From Paludisphaera mucosa (GTDB lineage Bacteria; Planctomycetota; Planctomycetia; Isosphaerales; Isosphaeraceae): DNA of 64,000 nucleotides. The notes below the pieces were generated by a model. It did no database searches and was not told the origin of the DNA. It was given only the letters and a program-made list of their open reading frames with translations. The stretch is taken from assembly GCF_029589435.1 (NCBI RefSeq), contig NZ_JARRAG010000001.1:424808-488807 (forward strand). Direction: 5' to 3'. Below, piece by piece: positions 50,634-59,460 of this stretch. Numbering within the stretch: position 1 is the stretch's first letter; every line of letters starts with the position of its first letter. The position numbers were made by a program, and so were the translations under genes.

Positions 50634-51971
50634 TCAGACGACGATCTCGAAGCCCGCGCGCTGGGGGCGCGAGAGGAAGCCGTTGGCCTGGTCGTCGCCG
50701 ACGATGACTTCCTTCTCGGGATCCCAGGTCAGCTTGCGGTTGCCGAGGCGGATGGCGATGTTCGCCAGGTGGCAGGTGGTCAGGGCCCGGTGGTGGCTCC
50801 AGACGTCGGAGGCCGGCTTGCCGCGGTCGTTGCAGCAGGCGAAGAAATTCTCGAAGTGGTCGTCCATCGGCTTGCCGTGGCGCAGTTCGCGGAGCAGCGG
50901 CTCGGGGAGCGGGTTCTTGTACAGGGCGGCGACCGCGCCGCCGTCCAGGTCGATGCGGTCGCGGGTGACGAAGATCCGCCCCCCGGCACCCTGGAACGTG
51001 ACGCCGTTCTCGGTGTCGTCGCGGATCTCGATCGGCGTGCCGTCGGCGAACGTGGCCTTGACCACGAAGCTGTTGACGGTGTTGAAACGGTCGTCGACGG
51101 TGGCGAAGCCGTCCTTGTAGGCGACCGGCAGCACGGCGCGTTCGACCTCGATGGTCGTCGGCCCGGTCTGGTCCTTGCCGAGGCCCCAGTGGGCGACGTC
51201 GACGTGGTGCGCGCCCCAGTCGGTGAGCTTGCCGCCCGAGTACTCGTACCACCAGCGGAACTCGGAGTGGCAGCGGTTGGCGATGTAGTCGACCTTGGGC
51301 GCCTGGCCCAGCCACATGTCCCAGTTCAGCTCGGGAGGCGGGGTCTCCTTCGAGAAGGGCCCGCCGACGGGCCCGCCGCCGATGGCCGCGGTCACCTTCT
51401 TGATCTTGCCGATCCGGCCCGAGCGGACCAGGGCCACGGCCAGCAGGAAGACCTTGTTGTGGTCGCTGCGCTGCTGGGTGCCGACTTGCAGGACCTTCTT
51501 GGTCTTCTCGACGGCCTCGCGGAGCTTCTTGCCCTCGTCGATGGTGAGGGTCAGGGGCTTCTCGCAGTAGACGTCCTTGCCGGCGTTCATGGCGTCGATG
51601 CAGATCTTGGTGTGCCAGTGGTCGGGCGTGCCGATGATCACGGCGTCGACGTCGTTGCGCTCGAGGACCTTGCGGTAGTCGCCGTAGGCCTCGGCCTTGC
51701 CCTTGCCGATCCGGTCGCTGTCCTTCGCCTTCTCGGCGTGGGACTTGTCGACGTCGGCCACGGCGACGAAGTCGCCGAAACGGGCGGCGCTGCGGGCGTC
51801 GCCCGAGCCCTGGCCGCCGGCGCCGATGAGCGCGAGGCGGGGCCGGTCGTTCTTCGCCCGGAACGCCGCGCCCACGGCCGTCGCCGGGGCCTCGCCCAGG
51901 GCGGCGACGACCGCCCCCGACGCACCCACCCGCAAGAACTCCCGCCGACTCCCGCCGGTTCGCACCAACAT
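50634..51971 (-). CDS. Tat-exported Gfo/Idh/MocA family oxidoreductase
   Basis: The 445-aa product starts at ATG 51971, eight bases after AAAGGGAG. A twin-arginine signal SRREFLRVGA (8-17) is clear. The Rossmann motif is LALIGAGGQGSGDARSAARFG and the EKP motif of the family is present in VYCEKPLTLT. Members use NAD(P) to oxidise or reduce sugars and inositols; many planctomycete paralogues are exported with folded cofactor. Substrate unknown. Confidence 0.92.
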   Translation of the reverse strand: MLVRTGGSRREFLRVGASGAVVAALGEAPATAVGAAFRAKNDRPRLALIGAGGQGSGDARSAARFGDFVAVADVDKSHAEKAKDSDRIGKGKAEAYGDYRKVLERNDVDAVIIGTPDHWHTKICIDAMNAGKDVYCEKPLTLTIDEGKKLREAVEKTKKVLQVGTQQRSDHNKVFLLAVALVRSGRIGKIKKVTAAIGGGPVGGPFSKETPPPELNWDMWLGQAPKVDYIANRCHSEFRWWYEYSGGKLTDWGAHHVDVAHWGLGKDQTGPTTIEVERAVLPVAYKDGFATVDDRFNTVNSFVVKATFADGTPIEIRDDTENGVTFQGAGGRIFVTRDRIDLDGGAVAALYKNPLPEPLLRELRHGKPMDDHFENFFACCNDRGKPASDVWSHHRALTTCHLANIAIRLGNRKLTWDPEKEVIVGDDQANGFLSRPQRAGFEIVV

Positions 51972-52085
51972 CGCTGCGTCTCCCTTTCGCAAATGGAACA
52001 GGGTCTCGATATCAGGCGAACATACCCCGCGCCGGGGCGCGGCTCAAGCGTGCGGCGGGGCGGGCCGCGCGGGATCGGCCCGCCG

Positions 52086-53594
52086 TCACTCCACCTCGTG
52101 GACGAGGATCGCGTTGTGGCTGGGGTTGTCGGGGATCACGCCGCGGACGACCACGAGGCGGTCGCCGGTGTCGATCAGGTCGTGGCGGCGGCACCACTCG
52201 TCGGCGAAGGCGAGGACCTGGCCGGTGTCGAAGAGCTCCGGGATGTGCAGCGGCGTGACGCCCCAATACAGGGCCATGGACCGGGCGACTTCCTCGTCGT
52301 CGGTCAGGGCCAGGGTCGGCGTGGCGGTGCGCTGCTTCGAAAGGGCCAGGGCCGTCCGGCCCGAGTGGGTGGCGACCACCATCAGGGCGGCCCGGAGCTT
52401 GGCGGCGACGTGGCTGGCCGCCTCGACGACCGCCTCGGTGATCGGCAGGACCTGGCCGGCGCGGGAGACCGCGCCCGTCGGCCCGCAAGGGCAGTTGGCG
52501 CAGGTCTCGGCCGTCATCGGCCAGCTGCCGACGCCCGACTCGATCCGCGAGAAGAGCAGGCCCTCGGCCTCGTGGGCGATCTGGCTCATGATCGAGACGG
52601 CCTCGACCGGGTACGACCCGATCGCCGTCTCGCCCGACAGCATGACGGCGTCGGAGCCGTCGAGGACGGCGTTGAAGACGTCCGACGCCTCGGCCCGCGT
52701 CGGGCGGCTGGACGACTCCATGCTGTTGAGCATCTGGGTGGCCGTGATGACGGGGACGCGGGCCTTGTGGCAGGTCTCGATGATCTTCTTCTGGACGGCC
52801 GGCACCTTGGCGACGTCGATCTCGACCCCCAGGTCGCCGCGGGCCACCATGACGCCGTCGGCCTCGGCCACGATCGAGTCCAGGTTGGCGACCGCCTGGG
52901 GCTTCTCGATCTTGGCGATGATCCGGGCGCGGCTGCCCCGCGCCTCCAGCTCGGCGCGGAGGCGGGTGACGTCGGCGGCGTGGCGGACGAACGACAGGCC
53001 GACGTACGAGACCTCGTGCTTGGCCGTCCATTCCAGGTCGGCCAGGTCCTTGGGCGTCAGGGCCGAGACGCTCAGAGCCGCGCCGGGGACGTTGATCCCC
53101 TGGTTCGACCGGATCCGGCCCGGCAGCGTGACCTTCATGCGGGCCCAGCCCGGCTTCTTCTCCTGGACGGTCATGCCGACCGTGCCGTCGGCGAAGAGGA
53201 CCGCCTGGCCGACCTCCAGGTCGTCGGCCAGCTCTTTGTACGTGCATGTGAGCTGGTGGGGGTCGTCCGCGGAGGTCGGGTGCGTCGTCAGCACGAACTC
53301 GGAGTCCAGGTCGCAGGCAACGACGTCTCCGGCGATGGTCCCCAGCCGGATCTTCGGCCCGCAGAGGTCCTGCAGGACGGCGACCTGCCGGCCCATCTCG
53401 CGGCTGACGTCCTGGATGTCCCGGAACGTCGCCGAGTGCTCGTCGTGCGTGCCGTGCGAGAAGTTGAGCCGGAAGACGTCGACGCCGGCCTCGACGAGGC
53501 GGCGCAGCATCGCGGGGTCGCGCGAGGCCGGCCCCAGGGTCGCGACGATCTTGGTCCTGACCTTGCCGAGCGGCTCGACCTGATTTCCCGACAT
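52086..53594 (-). CDS. pyk: Pyruvate kinase
   Basis: Transfers phosphate from phosphoenolpyruvate to ADP at the end of glycolysis. The 502-aa product from ATG 53594 begins with the family VRTKIVATLGPASR and has GVDVFRLNFSHG, the catalytic IIAKIEKPQAV, MVARGDLGVEI and TATQMLNSM segments, then the C-terminal allosteric domain. A Cys-rich insert (CANCPCGPTG) lies between the catalytic and C-terminal domains; it is unusual and might bind a metal. The frame continues upstream, but the ATG at 53594 gives the conserved start with AGGA before it. Confidence 0.95.
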   Translation of the reverse strand: MSGNQVEPLGKVRTKIVATLGPASRDPAMLRRLVEAGVDVFRLNFSHGTHDEHSATFRDIQDVSREMGRQVAVLQDLCGPKIRLGTIAGDVVACDLDSEFVLTTHPTSADDPHQLTCTYKELADDLEVGQAVLFADGTVGMTVQEKKPGWARMKVTLPGRIRSNQGINVPGAALSVSALTPKDLADLEWTAKHEVSYVGLSFVRHAADVTRLRAELEARGSRARIIAKIEKPQAVANLDSIVAEADGVMVARGDLGVEIDVAKVPAVQKKIIETCHKARVPVITATQMLNSMESSSRPTRAEASDVFNAVLDGSDAVMLSGETAIGSYPVEAVSIMSQIAHEAEGLLFSRIESGVGSWPMTAETCANCPCGPTGAVSRAGQVLPITEAVVEAASHVAAKLRAALMVVATHSGRTALALSKQRTATPTLALTDDEEVARSMALYWGVTPLHIPELFDTGQVLAFADEWCRRHDLIDTGDRLVVVRGVIPDNPSHNAILVHEVE

Positions 53595-53963
53595 AAGCCG
53601 TCCTGATTCCTGGTGGTCGCCGTGAATTGTGATCGCCTCCCGCCGGCGCGCGGGATTTCCCCGGCCCACCGATTCTAGGAAGTGGACCCGGGTCTGCACA
53701 GGGCCCCGGCCGCCGGCCCCGCCCATTCGCCCCGACGGCCGGATCCGAGGCTCGCCGCCGGGGCCGGCCGACCCCCCGATCGATCAGGACCCGCATCGCG
53801 GGCCCGCCGAACGCCCGGTCCGAATTGACGAACTCCGGAACGTCGGGGACAATTGCATACAATGGAGTAGGAGGGCCGTCCTCGGGTCGGGCGAGGCATG
53901 CGGACGCCCGGCCGACGCCTCGCAGAATCTGGGGTCGCATCTCACCACGGGGCCGACTCTCTC
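53595..53963. other. Divergent intergenic region between pyk and the 660-aa protein gene
   Basis: The region holds the likely promoter at 53825-53853 for the plus-strand gene. The pyk promoter is not evident; TAGAAT on the minus strand at 53676-53671 is a candidate -10 without a good -35. No gene is seen. Confidence 0.4.
53825..53853 (+). promoter_or_regulatory. Probable promoter of the 660-aa protein gene
   Basis: TTGACG (53825-53830) and GACAAT (53848-53853) are 17 bases apart, about 110 bases before the ATG at 53964. A TACAAT follows at 53858. Confidence 0.38.
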
Positions 53964-55946
53964 ATGAAGCGCACCTTCGCGATCGTCGTCCTGCTCGCGG
54001 CGCTCGGCGTGGCGGCCAAGCTGGCCGTCAAGCCGCCGGGCGGCCCCGCGCGCCCGGGGGCGCCGGCCGAGGCCCCGGCGGGCGTCGCGACGGCCCCGAC
54101 GATCTCCGACGAGGACGCCCTCGTCGCCCGCTACCGGGACGCCTCGGCCGAGGACCGCGCGCTGGTGGCCCGGACCCTCGAGCGCTACCGCCGCAACGCG
54201 GTCGCCGTCGAGCGTTCCGACGGCCTCCGGGGGCTGGCCCTCCTCGACCGGCTCGACCTCGAAGCCCTCTTCCTCCACGAGAAGCACCCGACCGAGTTCC
54301 GCCGCCTCCGCGACCTCCTGGGCGACGACGCGGCGGCCGACCTGCTCCTGCACTGGCGGGAGTACTTCGGCCTGAAACGGGCCGACGAGACCGATCGCAA
54401 GATCCTGATCGCCGAGCTGGAGGGGCTCAGCCCCGAGCAACGCCGGCTGGCCGCCAAGCACCCCAACGCGCTGCCGCTGATCCTGGCCGAGCCCGCCGGC
54501 GTCGCCGAGCTGATGGCCTCGGCCGGCGACGACGACCCGACGCTCGTCGACCGCCTGGTCGTCCTCAGCCTCGTCAGCCTGGAGTCGGGCGCGGCGGACC
54601 TCCGCGCGGCCCTGCGGACGCTCGAAGACCACCCGACGCTCGCCGTCGACGCCTTCCGCCTCCACGGCATGGAGGGCTTCGCGCTCGTGAGCCTTTACGG
54701 GCCCGTGCTCGAAAGCCTCGGCTCGGCGATGCCGCTCGACGAGAGCCTCATCCTCCTCAGGGTGAACACCGACTTCGTCGACGAGCAACTCCAGACCCAT
54801 CGGCCCGAGACCATCGCGCGGCACCTGGCGCACGTCAAGGCCGCCGGGCTGGTGAAGGAGGTCGGCGGCGGCCCGAACGCGCTGCGGCTGGCGGTCGAAT
54901 ACGGCGAGGTCGGCGAGCGGGCCCTGGCGAAGGCCGGCGCCGACGCCGCCGACGTGGTCTACGACGACTTCACCGACCCCGTCCTCCGCCGCCAGGCCGC
55001 CGTCGCCCTGGGCGACCACGGCGCGATGGCCCTGGCGATGCTCGAGAAGTACGCGACCGATCCCGACTTCCGGGAGATCCTCCGCGCCCACGGCGGGGCC
55101 GTCGTCCCCCCGATCGCCCGCGCCGACGCCGGGCCCGAGACCCTCGCCTACCTGCAGTCCAAGGAACGTCCGTCGTTCACCGAGAACCTGGCCAAGACCG
55201 CCCTCTATCTCTCGGGCGACGACGGCCAGTCGGTCATCCGGACGATCCGCAAGGACGGCCTGGCCCGGGTCGCCAGCCTGGGCGACTCGGAGCTGAGGTT
55301 CTACCAGTTCCTGCCCCTCTACGACATGATCCACCTGGGCGACGTCGTCCGCCGCGGCTACGCGCCCACGACCGGCGAGGCCGCCTGGGCCCTGCTCGAC
55401 GCCTGCTTCGTGGTGACCGACGTGCTGAGCCTGGCCGCGATCCAGCCCGGGGCCGCCGTCGCCGTCGAGGCCGCCCGCTCCGAGCTGAAGGCGGCCGTCC
55501 GCGAGTCGTCGCGATCCGCCGGCCGCGAGGCGGTCGAGACCGGCGTCGAGGCCGCCGCGAAGGCCGCGGCCCGCGAGTCCGGCGACCTCGCCGCCCGCCG
55601 CGCCGCCCGCTGGTGGACCGTCCGCGCCGCCGGCGGCGTCTACCAGGTCCTCCGCCGCACCCCCGAGGCCCTCCAGCGGATGACCCTCGGCCAGCTCGCC
55701 GACGTCGCCCGCCCCCTCTGCGCCAAGGCCGGCCTCCGCCTCAGCTCATGGGCCCCCTTCCGCCTGCTCCGCGACGGGGCCGAGGTCGCCTTCCAGATCC
55801 CCCCCGAGCGCGGCCTGAAGTACCTCGGCGCCCAGCTCGCCCAGGCCACAGTCGGCGTCGTCGGCTTCCACAAGATGGAAGAACACCTGGCGTCGCGACG
55901 TCCTCAACCGGCGGTCGAATCGCAGCCGTTGCAGCTCATCCGCTGA
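53964..55946 (+). CDS. Membrane-anchored hypothetical protein, 660 aa
   Basis: The N-terminus MKRTFAIVVLLAALGVAAKLAV is a signal anchor. The rest is long, helical and charged with no motif I know: repeated Leu/Arg/Ala-rich segments, a hydrophobic region near AWALLDACFVVTDVLSLAAI, an Ala/Glu-rich helix (EAVETGVEAAAKAAARE) and a C-terminal block LAQATVGVVGFHKMEEHL. A decayed copy of that last block lies at about 57562-57630. The gene is probably transcribed alone from the promoter at 53825. Confidence 0.65.
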   Translation: MKRTFAIVVLLAALGVAAKLAVKPPGGPARPGAPAEAPAGVATAPTISDEDALVARYRDASAEDRALVARTLERYRRNAVAVERSDGLRGLALLDRLDLEALFLHEKHPTEFRRLRDLLGDDAAADLLLHWREYFGLKRADETDRKILIAELEGLSPEQRRLAAKHPNALPLILAEPAGVAELMASAGDDDPTLVDRLVVLSLVSLESGAADLRAALRTLEDHPTLAVDAFRLHGMEGFALVSLYGPVLESLGSAMPLDESLILLRVNTDFVDEQLQTHRPETIARHLAHVKAAGLVKEVGGGPNALRLAVEYGEVGERALAKAGADAADVVYDDFTDPVLRRQAAVALGDHGAMALAMLEKYATDPDFREILRAHGGAVVPPIARADAGPETLAYLQSKERPSFTENLAKTALYLSGDDGQSVIRTIRKDGLARVASLGDSELRFYQFLPLYDMIHLGDVVRRGYAPTTGEAAWALLDACFVVTDVLSLAAIQPGAAVAVEAARSELKAAVRESSRSAGREAVETGVEAAAKAAARESGDLAARRAARWWTVRAAGGVYQVLRRTPEALQRMTLGQLADVARPLCAKAGLRLSSWAPFRLLRDGAEVAFQIPPERGLKYLGAQLAQATVGVVGFHKMEEHLASRRPQPAVESQPLQLIR

Positions 55947-55988
55947 ACAACACTCTAGAACGATTACTCGCGGCCTCCAGCGATTCGA

Positions 55989-56393
55989 TCATCGACCGAG
56001 CCCCGGTCCACCGGCGGGACGAGTGCCTTCGGTCCCATCCTTGCGCGAAACTCGGCCTCGACCCAGGCCGAGGATGTGGTCGCGGAGCTCGCGAACTCCG
56101 GACTCCAAGGCCTTCACGGCGACGACCGTCTCCCTCGTGATCCCGATGTAATCGGTGATCACCTCTTTCTGAGACGCCTGCGACTCCTTGACGTCGGCGC
56201 GGTAGTCCTCCATCATCGCAGCGATGTGGGCGCTATGTTCCTGGCTCATCCTCTCGACCCTCTCGGCGAACGCCACGGCGACCTCCTTGAAGTCGGCGTC
56301 GCGCTTCGAGAGCGACTTCGACGAGTAGTACAGCACGATTGCGGCCGGGACGAGGTAAGCGGGCACCATCTTGAGGATCTCAAGCTCATTCAT
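55989..56393 (-). CDS. Small membrane protein with coiled coil
   Basis: The 134-aa product has one N-terminal membrane helix (MVPAYLVPAAIVLYY), then a long helical region with heptad-like spacing (FAERVERMSQEHSAHIAAMM, then SGVRELRDHI). Its start overlaps the stop of the upstream gene by eight bases. Size and layout remind of phage or plasmid accessory proteins, but no family is recognised. Confidence 0.6.
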   Translation of the reverse strand: MNELEILKMVPAYLVPAAIVLYYSSKSLSKRDADFKEVAVAFAERVERMSQEHSAHIAAMMEDYRADVKESQASQKEVITDYIGITRETVVAVKALESGVRELRDHILGLGRGRVSRKDGTEGTRPAGGPGLGR

Positions 56394-56970
56394 CGTCTCC
56401 TTCTTTCGAATAAGCAGGCGCGACGAGCAGCGAGCGGATCTCGGCCAGCGACCGCATCGCCCCGTCGTTCCAGGCGAGATGCTCGAACTGGGCTTGAAGG
56501 TGGTCGACCCGGCTGCAGAGCGCGTGATTCTTCCTCACCATCTCCGGCAGCTCCTTCGCGTGCTCCCGCATGATGTCGCGCAACTCCTGGTTCAACTTCC
56601 GGAACTGATCCCGCGACGGGAGCAGCAGGATGCGTTTGAAGAACGCGGGCAGGTGGCAGGCCGAATAGGCGATCACGACGGCGCATAAACAATCGAAGAT
56701 CGACGCCAGATGGCTGGGCGGTCCCCAGACTTGCTGGATGCGGAGGGCTTTCGACACGCCGATCGCCGGCAGGAACGCCAGCACCTTCAGCACGGAGGCG
56801 GCGTGGTAGCCGTCAAGCCGGAAGTTCCACAGCCGCAGCACGATCGTCGGGATCACGATCAGCAAGACGGCCGTGATGAGGTTGGAGAGGTGGAAGAGCA
56901 ACGACAACCAGAGAGGCCAGTGGCCGCTCCAACCGGGCGGGCCCATGCTCGTATCATTCAGCCATTCCAC
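56386..56970 (-). CDS. Multi-pass membrane protein with C-terminal coiled coil
   Basis: The start is fixed by a strong AGGAGG five bases before GTG 56970; the frame is open for another 168 bases upstream with no such site. The 194-aa product has three or four membrane helices (LWLSLLFHLSNLITAVLLIV; VLKVLAFLPAIGV; FDCLCAVVIAYSACHLPAFF) and a helical charged tail (FRKLNQELRDIMREHAKEL). It is coupled to the gene at 55989 and both have a helical tail, so they may bind each other. Function unknown. Confidence 0.62.
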   Translation of the reverse strand: MEWLNDTSMGPPGWSGHWPLWLSLLFHLSNLITAVLLIVIPTIVLRLWNFRLDGYHAASVLKVLAFLPAIGVSKALRIQQVWGPPSHLASIFDCLCAVVIAYSACHLPAFFKRILLLPSRDQFRKLNQELRDIMREHAKELPEMVRKNHALCSRVDHLQAQFEHLAWNDGAMRSLAEIRSLLVAPAYSKEGDDE

Positions 56971-57494
56971 TTGCACCTCCTCTTGTTGTTCGACCTGGTC
57001 GGGTGGCGAAACCGTAGAAACCTGCCGGAGAGTCGCGAAAGGGGAGATCGCCTGATTGGCATGATCGGCCGGCTCGGCCGAGAAGGTCGCGCAGCCGCAA
57101 CTGAAGGGGGCGCACGATGCACCGGGTCGGCCCTCCACGTCGGAGTGTTCGCAATCGACCCTGCAGCAAGACCGGCCGACCCGATCCGCCTGAGACGACG
57201 TCGTCGGCGCCGCTCATGGGGGTTCCGGTGCGGTTGATGAGGCGATGGCCGGGTTCGGAGAGCCGGAGGGAATCTCGAGGCGAGGATCATGAGGTTGGCG
57301 GACCGGCTTCGCCGCCGGCCGCCACGCCGGGCGTTTTGCAGAGAACGCCCTATCTCTTATGGTGGTCCCATTCGGCGAAGTGTGCGGGCGTTCCGATCAA
57401 AAGCCGCCCTTTTCGCAGCGAAAATCTAAACATTAAATGAGTTGTCGATGCGGCTTATATTAAGGTTGCGGAAACCTGCGTCGCCGAGCTAGCT
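56971..57494. other. Non-coding stretch upstream of the two membrane-protein genes
   Basis: The first 170 bases are upstream of the GTG at 56970. From about 57340 to 57480 the sequence is AT-rich (CGAAAATCTAAACATTAAATG). No gene or clear promoter pair is supported. Confidence 0.35.
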
Positions 57495-57554
57495 TTGGAT
57501 TGCTCTTCGGCGGTGCCGCCATCGTCTTCAAAGTTCGTCCCAACACCTACTGAA

Positions 57555-57630
57555 TCGCCTCGGCGCGAGCTTGCCCAGGCCGCCGTCGGCGTTCTCGATT
57601 TCCAGAGGATGGAAGAGTACCGGAATCGCG
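57555..57630 (+). pseudogene. Remnant of the C-terminus of a paralogue of the 660-aa protein
   Basis: The plus-strand translation LAQAAVGVLDFQRMEEY closely matches LAQATVGVVGFHKMEEH at the end of the 660-aa protein (DNA near 55835-55895). The match covers only about 20 residues before similarity is lost, with no intact gene around it, so it looks like the tail of a deleted duplicate. Confidence 0.5.
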
Positions 57631-57669
57631 AGGGCCGCAGAGCCCGCAGCCTTGAAGCCCGAAGGGGGC

Positions 57670-58095
57670 CTAGCTCCCCTTTGGCGTGAAGATATCCGCA
57701 ATCGCCTTCAGGCCGCCGTTGTAGATTCCCTGAAACAATTCGACGGCCTCCTCGTCGGTCACGCCGTCGGGGAGGAATTCGCCGGACCAGTCGACACGCG
57801 AGCCCCGGCCGTCGTCCGCCTCGCGGACGCGCAGGGTGGCCCGGTACTTCGAGACCGGGAAGGGCGACTCGATGAAGGAGTAGCTGTAGCTGCGCCCGGC
57901 CTCGTCGAACGCCTCCAGCCGTTCGACGATCACGTCGCCGCCGGAAGTGGTGAGGCGGCGGACGCGGCCGCCCTCGCTCACCTCGCTGCCGGAGATGACC
58001 GGGTGCCAATCGTGCAGCGTGCCGAACCCGCCGATCAATCTCCAAACCTCTTCGGGGGGGACCGGCAGTTCGAGAGAGGCGGATGCGCTGGCCAC
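57670..58095 (-). CDS. SRPBCC (polyketide cyclase/START-like) family protein
   Basis: The 141-aa product from GTG 58095 has GAGGAGA before it. It begins with ASLELPVPPEEVWRLIGGFG and WHPVISGSEV, the typical start of SRPBCC helix-grip proteins that bind hydrophobic ligands, and continues with a beta-strand pattern and a C-terminal helix (AVELFQGIYNGGLKAIADIF). Ligand unknown. An IS element is inserted 143 bases upstream and could separate it from its original promoter. Confidence 0.8.
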   Translation of the reverse strand: MASASASLELPVPPEEVWRLIGGFGTLHDWHPVISGSEVSEGGRVRRLTTSGGDVIVERLEAFDEAGRSYSYSFIESPFPVSKYRATLRVREADDGRGSRVDWSGEFLPDGVTDEEAVELFQGIYNGGLKAIADIFTPKGS

Positions 58096-58237
58096 GGGGA
58101 TTCTCCTCGAAAGACGATCGACGGGCGGCCGAAATCGACGATGCCAGTTTTCCGGCCGCTCCGATCGAGGTGGTTTCCACAGCGACCGGCCACGCGGCGT
58201 GGGAGGACGGGCCGCGGCCGGACACCCCAGAAGGTTA

Positions 58238-59160
58238 GGGTCTGTTTGATGAACAGGCAGCCAGTCATCTTCGTAGAACCTTGTTCGGGAAGAGCAAGGA
58301 GGGTCGGAGATGAGACGGCACGAGTTGACGGAGGCCCAGTTCGAGGCGATCAGCCGGCTTCTGCCCCAGGGCGGCGGCCGCGGCCGCAGGTGGCGCGACC
58401 ACCTGAAGGTGCTCAACGGCCTGCTCTGGCGGCTGCGCACCGGCTGCCCCTGGCGGGACGTACCGGAGCGCTACGGCCCCTGGTCGACGATCTACGGCCG
58501 ATTCCGCCGCTGGAGCCGCGACGGCACGTTCGATCGCATCCTCAAGGCGTTGCAGATGCGGATGGACGAGGAGGGGCGGGTCGACTGGGACCTCTTCTGC
58601 ATCGACGGGACCTCGATCCGAGCCTCCCGGGCGGCCGCCGGCGGCGGAAAAAAGGGGGCGCGGACGAGCCCGACGACCATGCGTTGGGCCGCTCGCGCGG
58701 CGGATTCGGGACCAAGGTCCACCTGGTCGTGGACGGTCGCGGACTTCCCCTCGCGGCCGAGGTGACCGCCGGTCAACGCCACGAGTCGACGCAGTTCGAG
58801 AGGGTGATGGACGCGGTCCGCGTGCCTCGGCGGGTCGGTCGTCCCCGCAGCCGGCCCGCGAACGTGGCCGGCGACAAGGGGTACAGCTACGACCGCATCC
58901 GCGTCTGGCTGCGCCGCCGCGGGATCGGGGCCGTCATCCCCCAGCGTTCGGATCAGAAGGCCAACCACCGTGGCCGGCCCTTGAAGTTCGACCCCGACAG
59001 CTACCGCCGCCGCAACGTGGTCGAGCGGTGCGTGAGCTGGATAAAGGAATGCCGGGCCGTGGCCACGCGCTTCGAGAAGCTGGCCCGCCACTACCTCGGA
59101 ATGGTCAAAACCGCCATGATCGAAAGGTACTTGCGCCTACTCTATTTGTGATACAGACCC
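58238..59160 (+). mobile_element. IS5-family insertion sequence, 923 bp, apparently intact
   Basis: The ends are inverted repeats: left GGGTCTGTTTGATGA from 58238, right reading inward GGGTCTGTATCACAA from 59160. Both are flanked by TA (58236-58237 and 59161-59162), consistent with a short target duplication. Inside is one transposase in two frames joined by a frameshift site. The intact ends and gene suggest recent insertion. Confidence 0.85.
58310..59151 (+). CDS. IS5-family DDE transposase made by programmed -1 frameshift
   Basis: Frame one (from ATG 58310) has the IS5 N-terminus ELTEAQFEAISRLLP and LLWRLRTGCPWRDVPERYG, and the first catalytic Asp in FCIDGTSI (D99). At 58648-58654 lies A AAA AAG in the correct zero-frame phase. 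A -1 slip leads into the second frame with the second Asp (VHLVVDGRG) and the Glu region (RRRNVVERCVSWIKECRAVATR), ending at 59151. The full product is about 280 aa, normal for the group. Without the shift, a 151-aa protein is made. Confidence 0.88.
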
Positions 59161-59308
59161 TAGTCGCGTCGCTCGGAAATGCCAATGGAGCGACGATCCG
59201 ACGCGGCGTCCTCGATCCGGCGAATCGGGGCCGTCCGCCCCATTCGGAATCCGGACCGATCGGTGTCATCCATACAAGTCGTCGGCTGGGCTCGCACGGC
59301 CCGGGCCG

Positions 59309-59337
59309 TTGACAGCCCGGTGCGGCGACCCTATCGT
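59309..59337 (+). promoter_or_regulatory. Probable promoter of the two-component genes
   Basis: TTGACA (59309-59314) and TATCGT (59332-59337) with a 17-base spacer lie about 120 bases before the histidine kinase start and outside the IS element. Confidence 0.45.
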
Positions 59338-59460
59338 GGACCTAATCCGTTCGATTTCAAGCCGTTCCAGCGATCGTCGAAGGCGACGCCCCCCGAGGTC
59401 TGCGGCGAAGACGCCGGCCGCGGGGGCGACGAACGCACCATGTCCAAACTCGGAGGCCGA

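Noticed and set aside
56971-57138. N-terminal extension of the multi-pass membrane protein
   Set aside because: The GTG at 56970 has an ideal AGGAGG at five bases, and the extension has Cys/Pro-rich sequence without structure.
58310-58765. Transposase seen as a pseudogene because of two frames
   Set aside because: The slip site A AAA AAG in correct phase and the intact DDE residues show a programmed frameshift.
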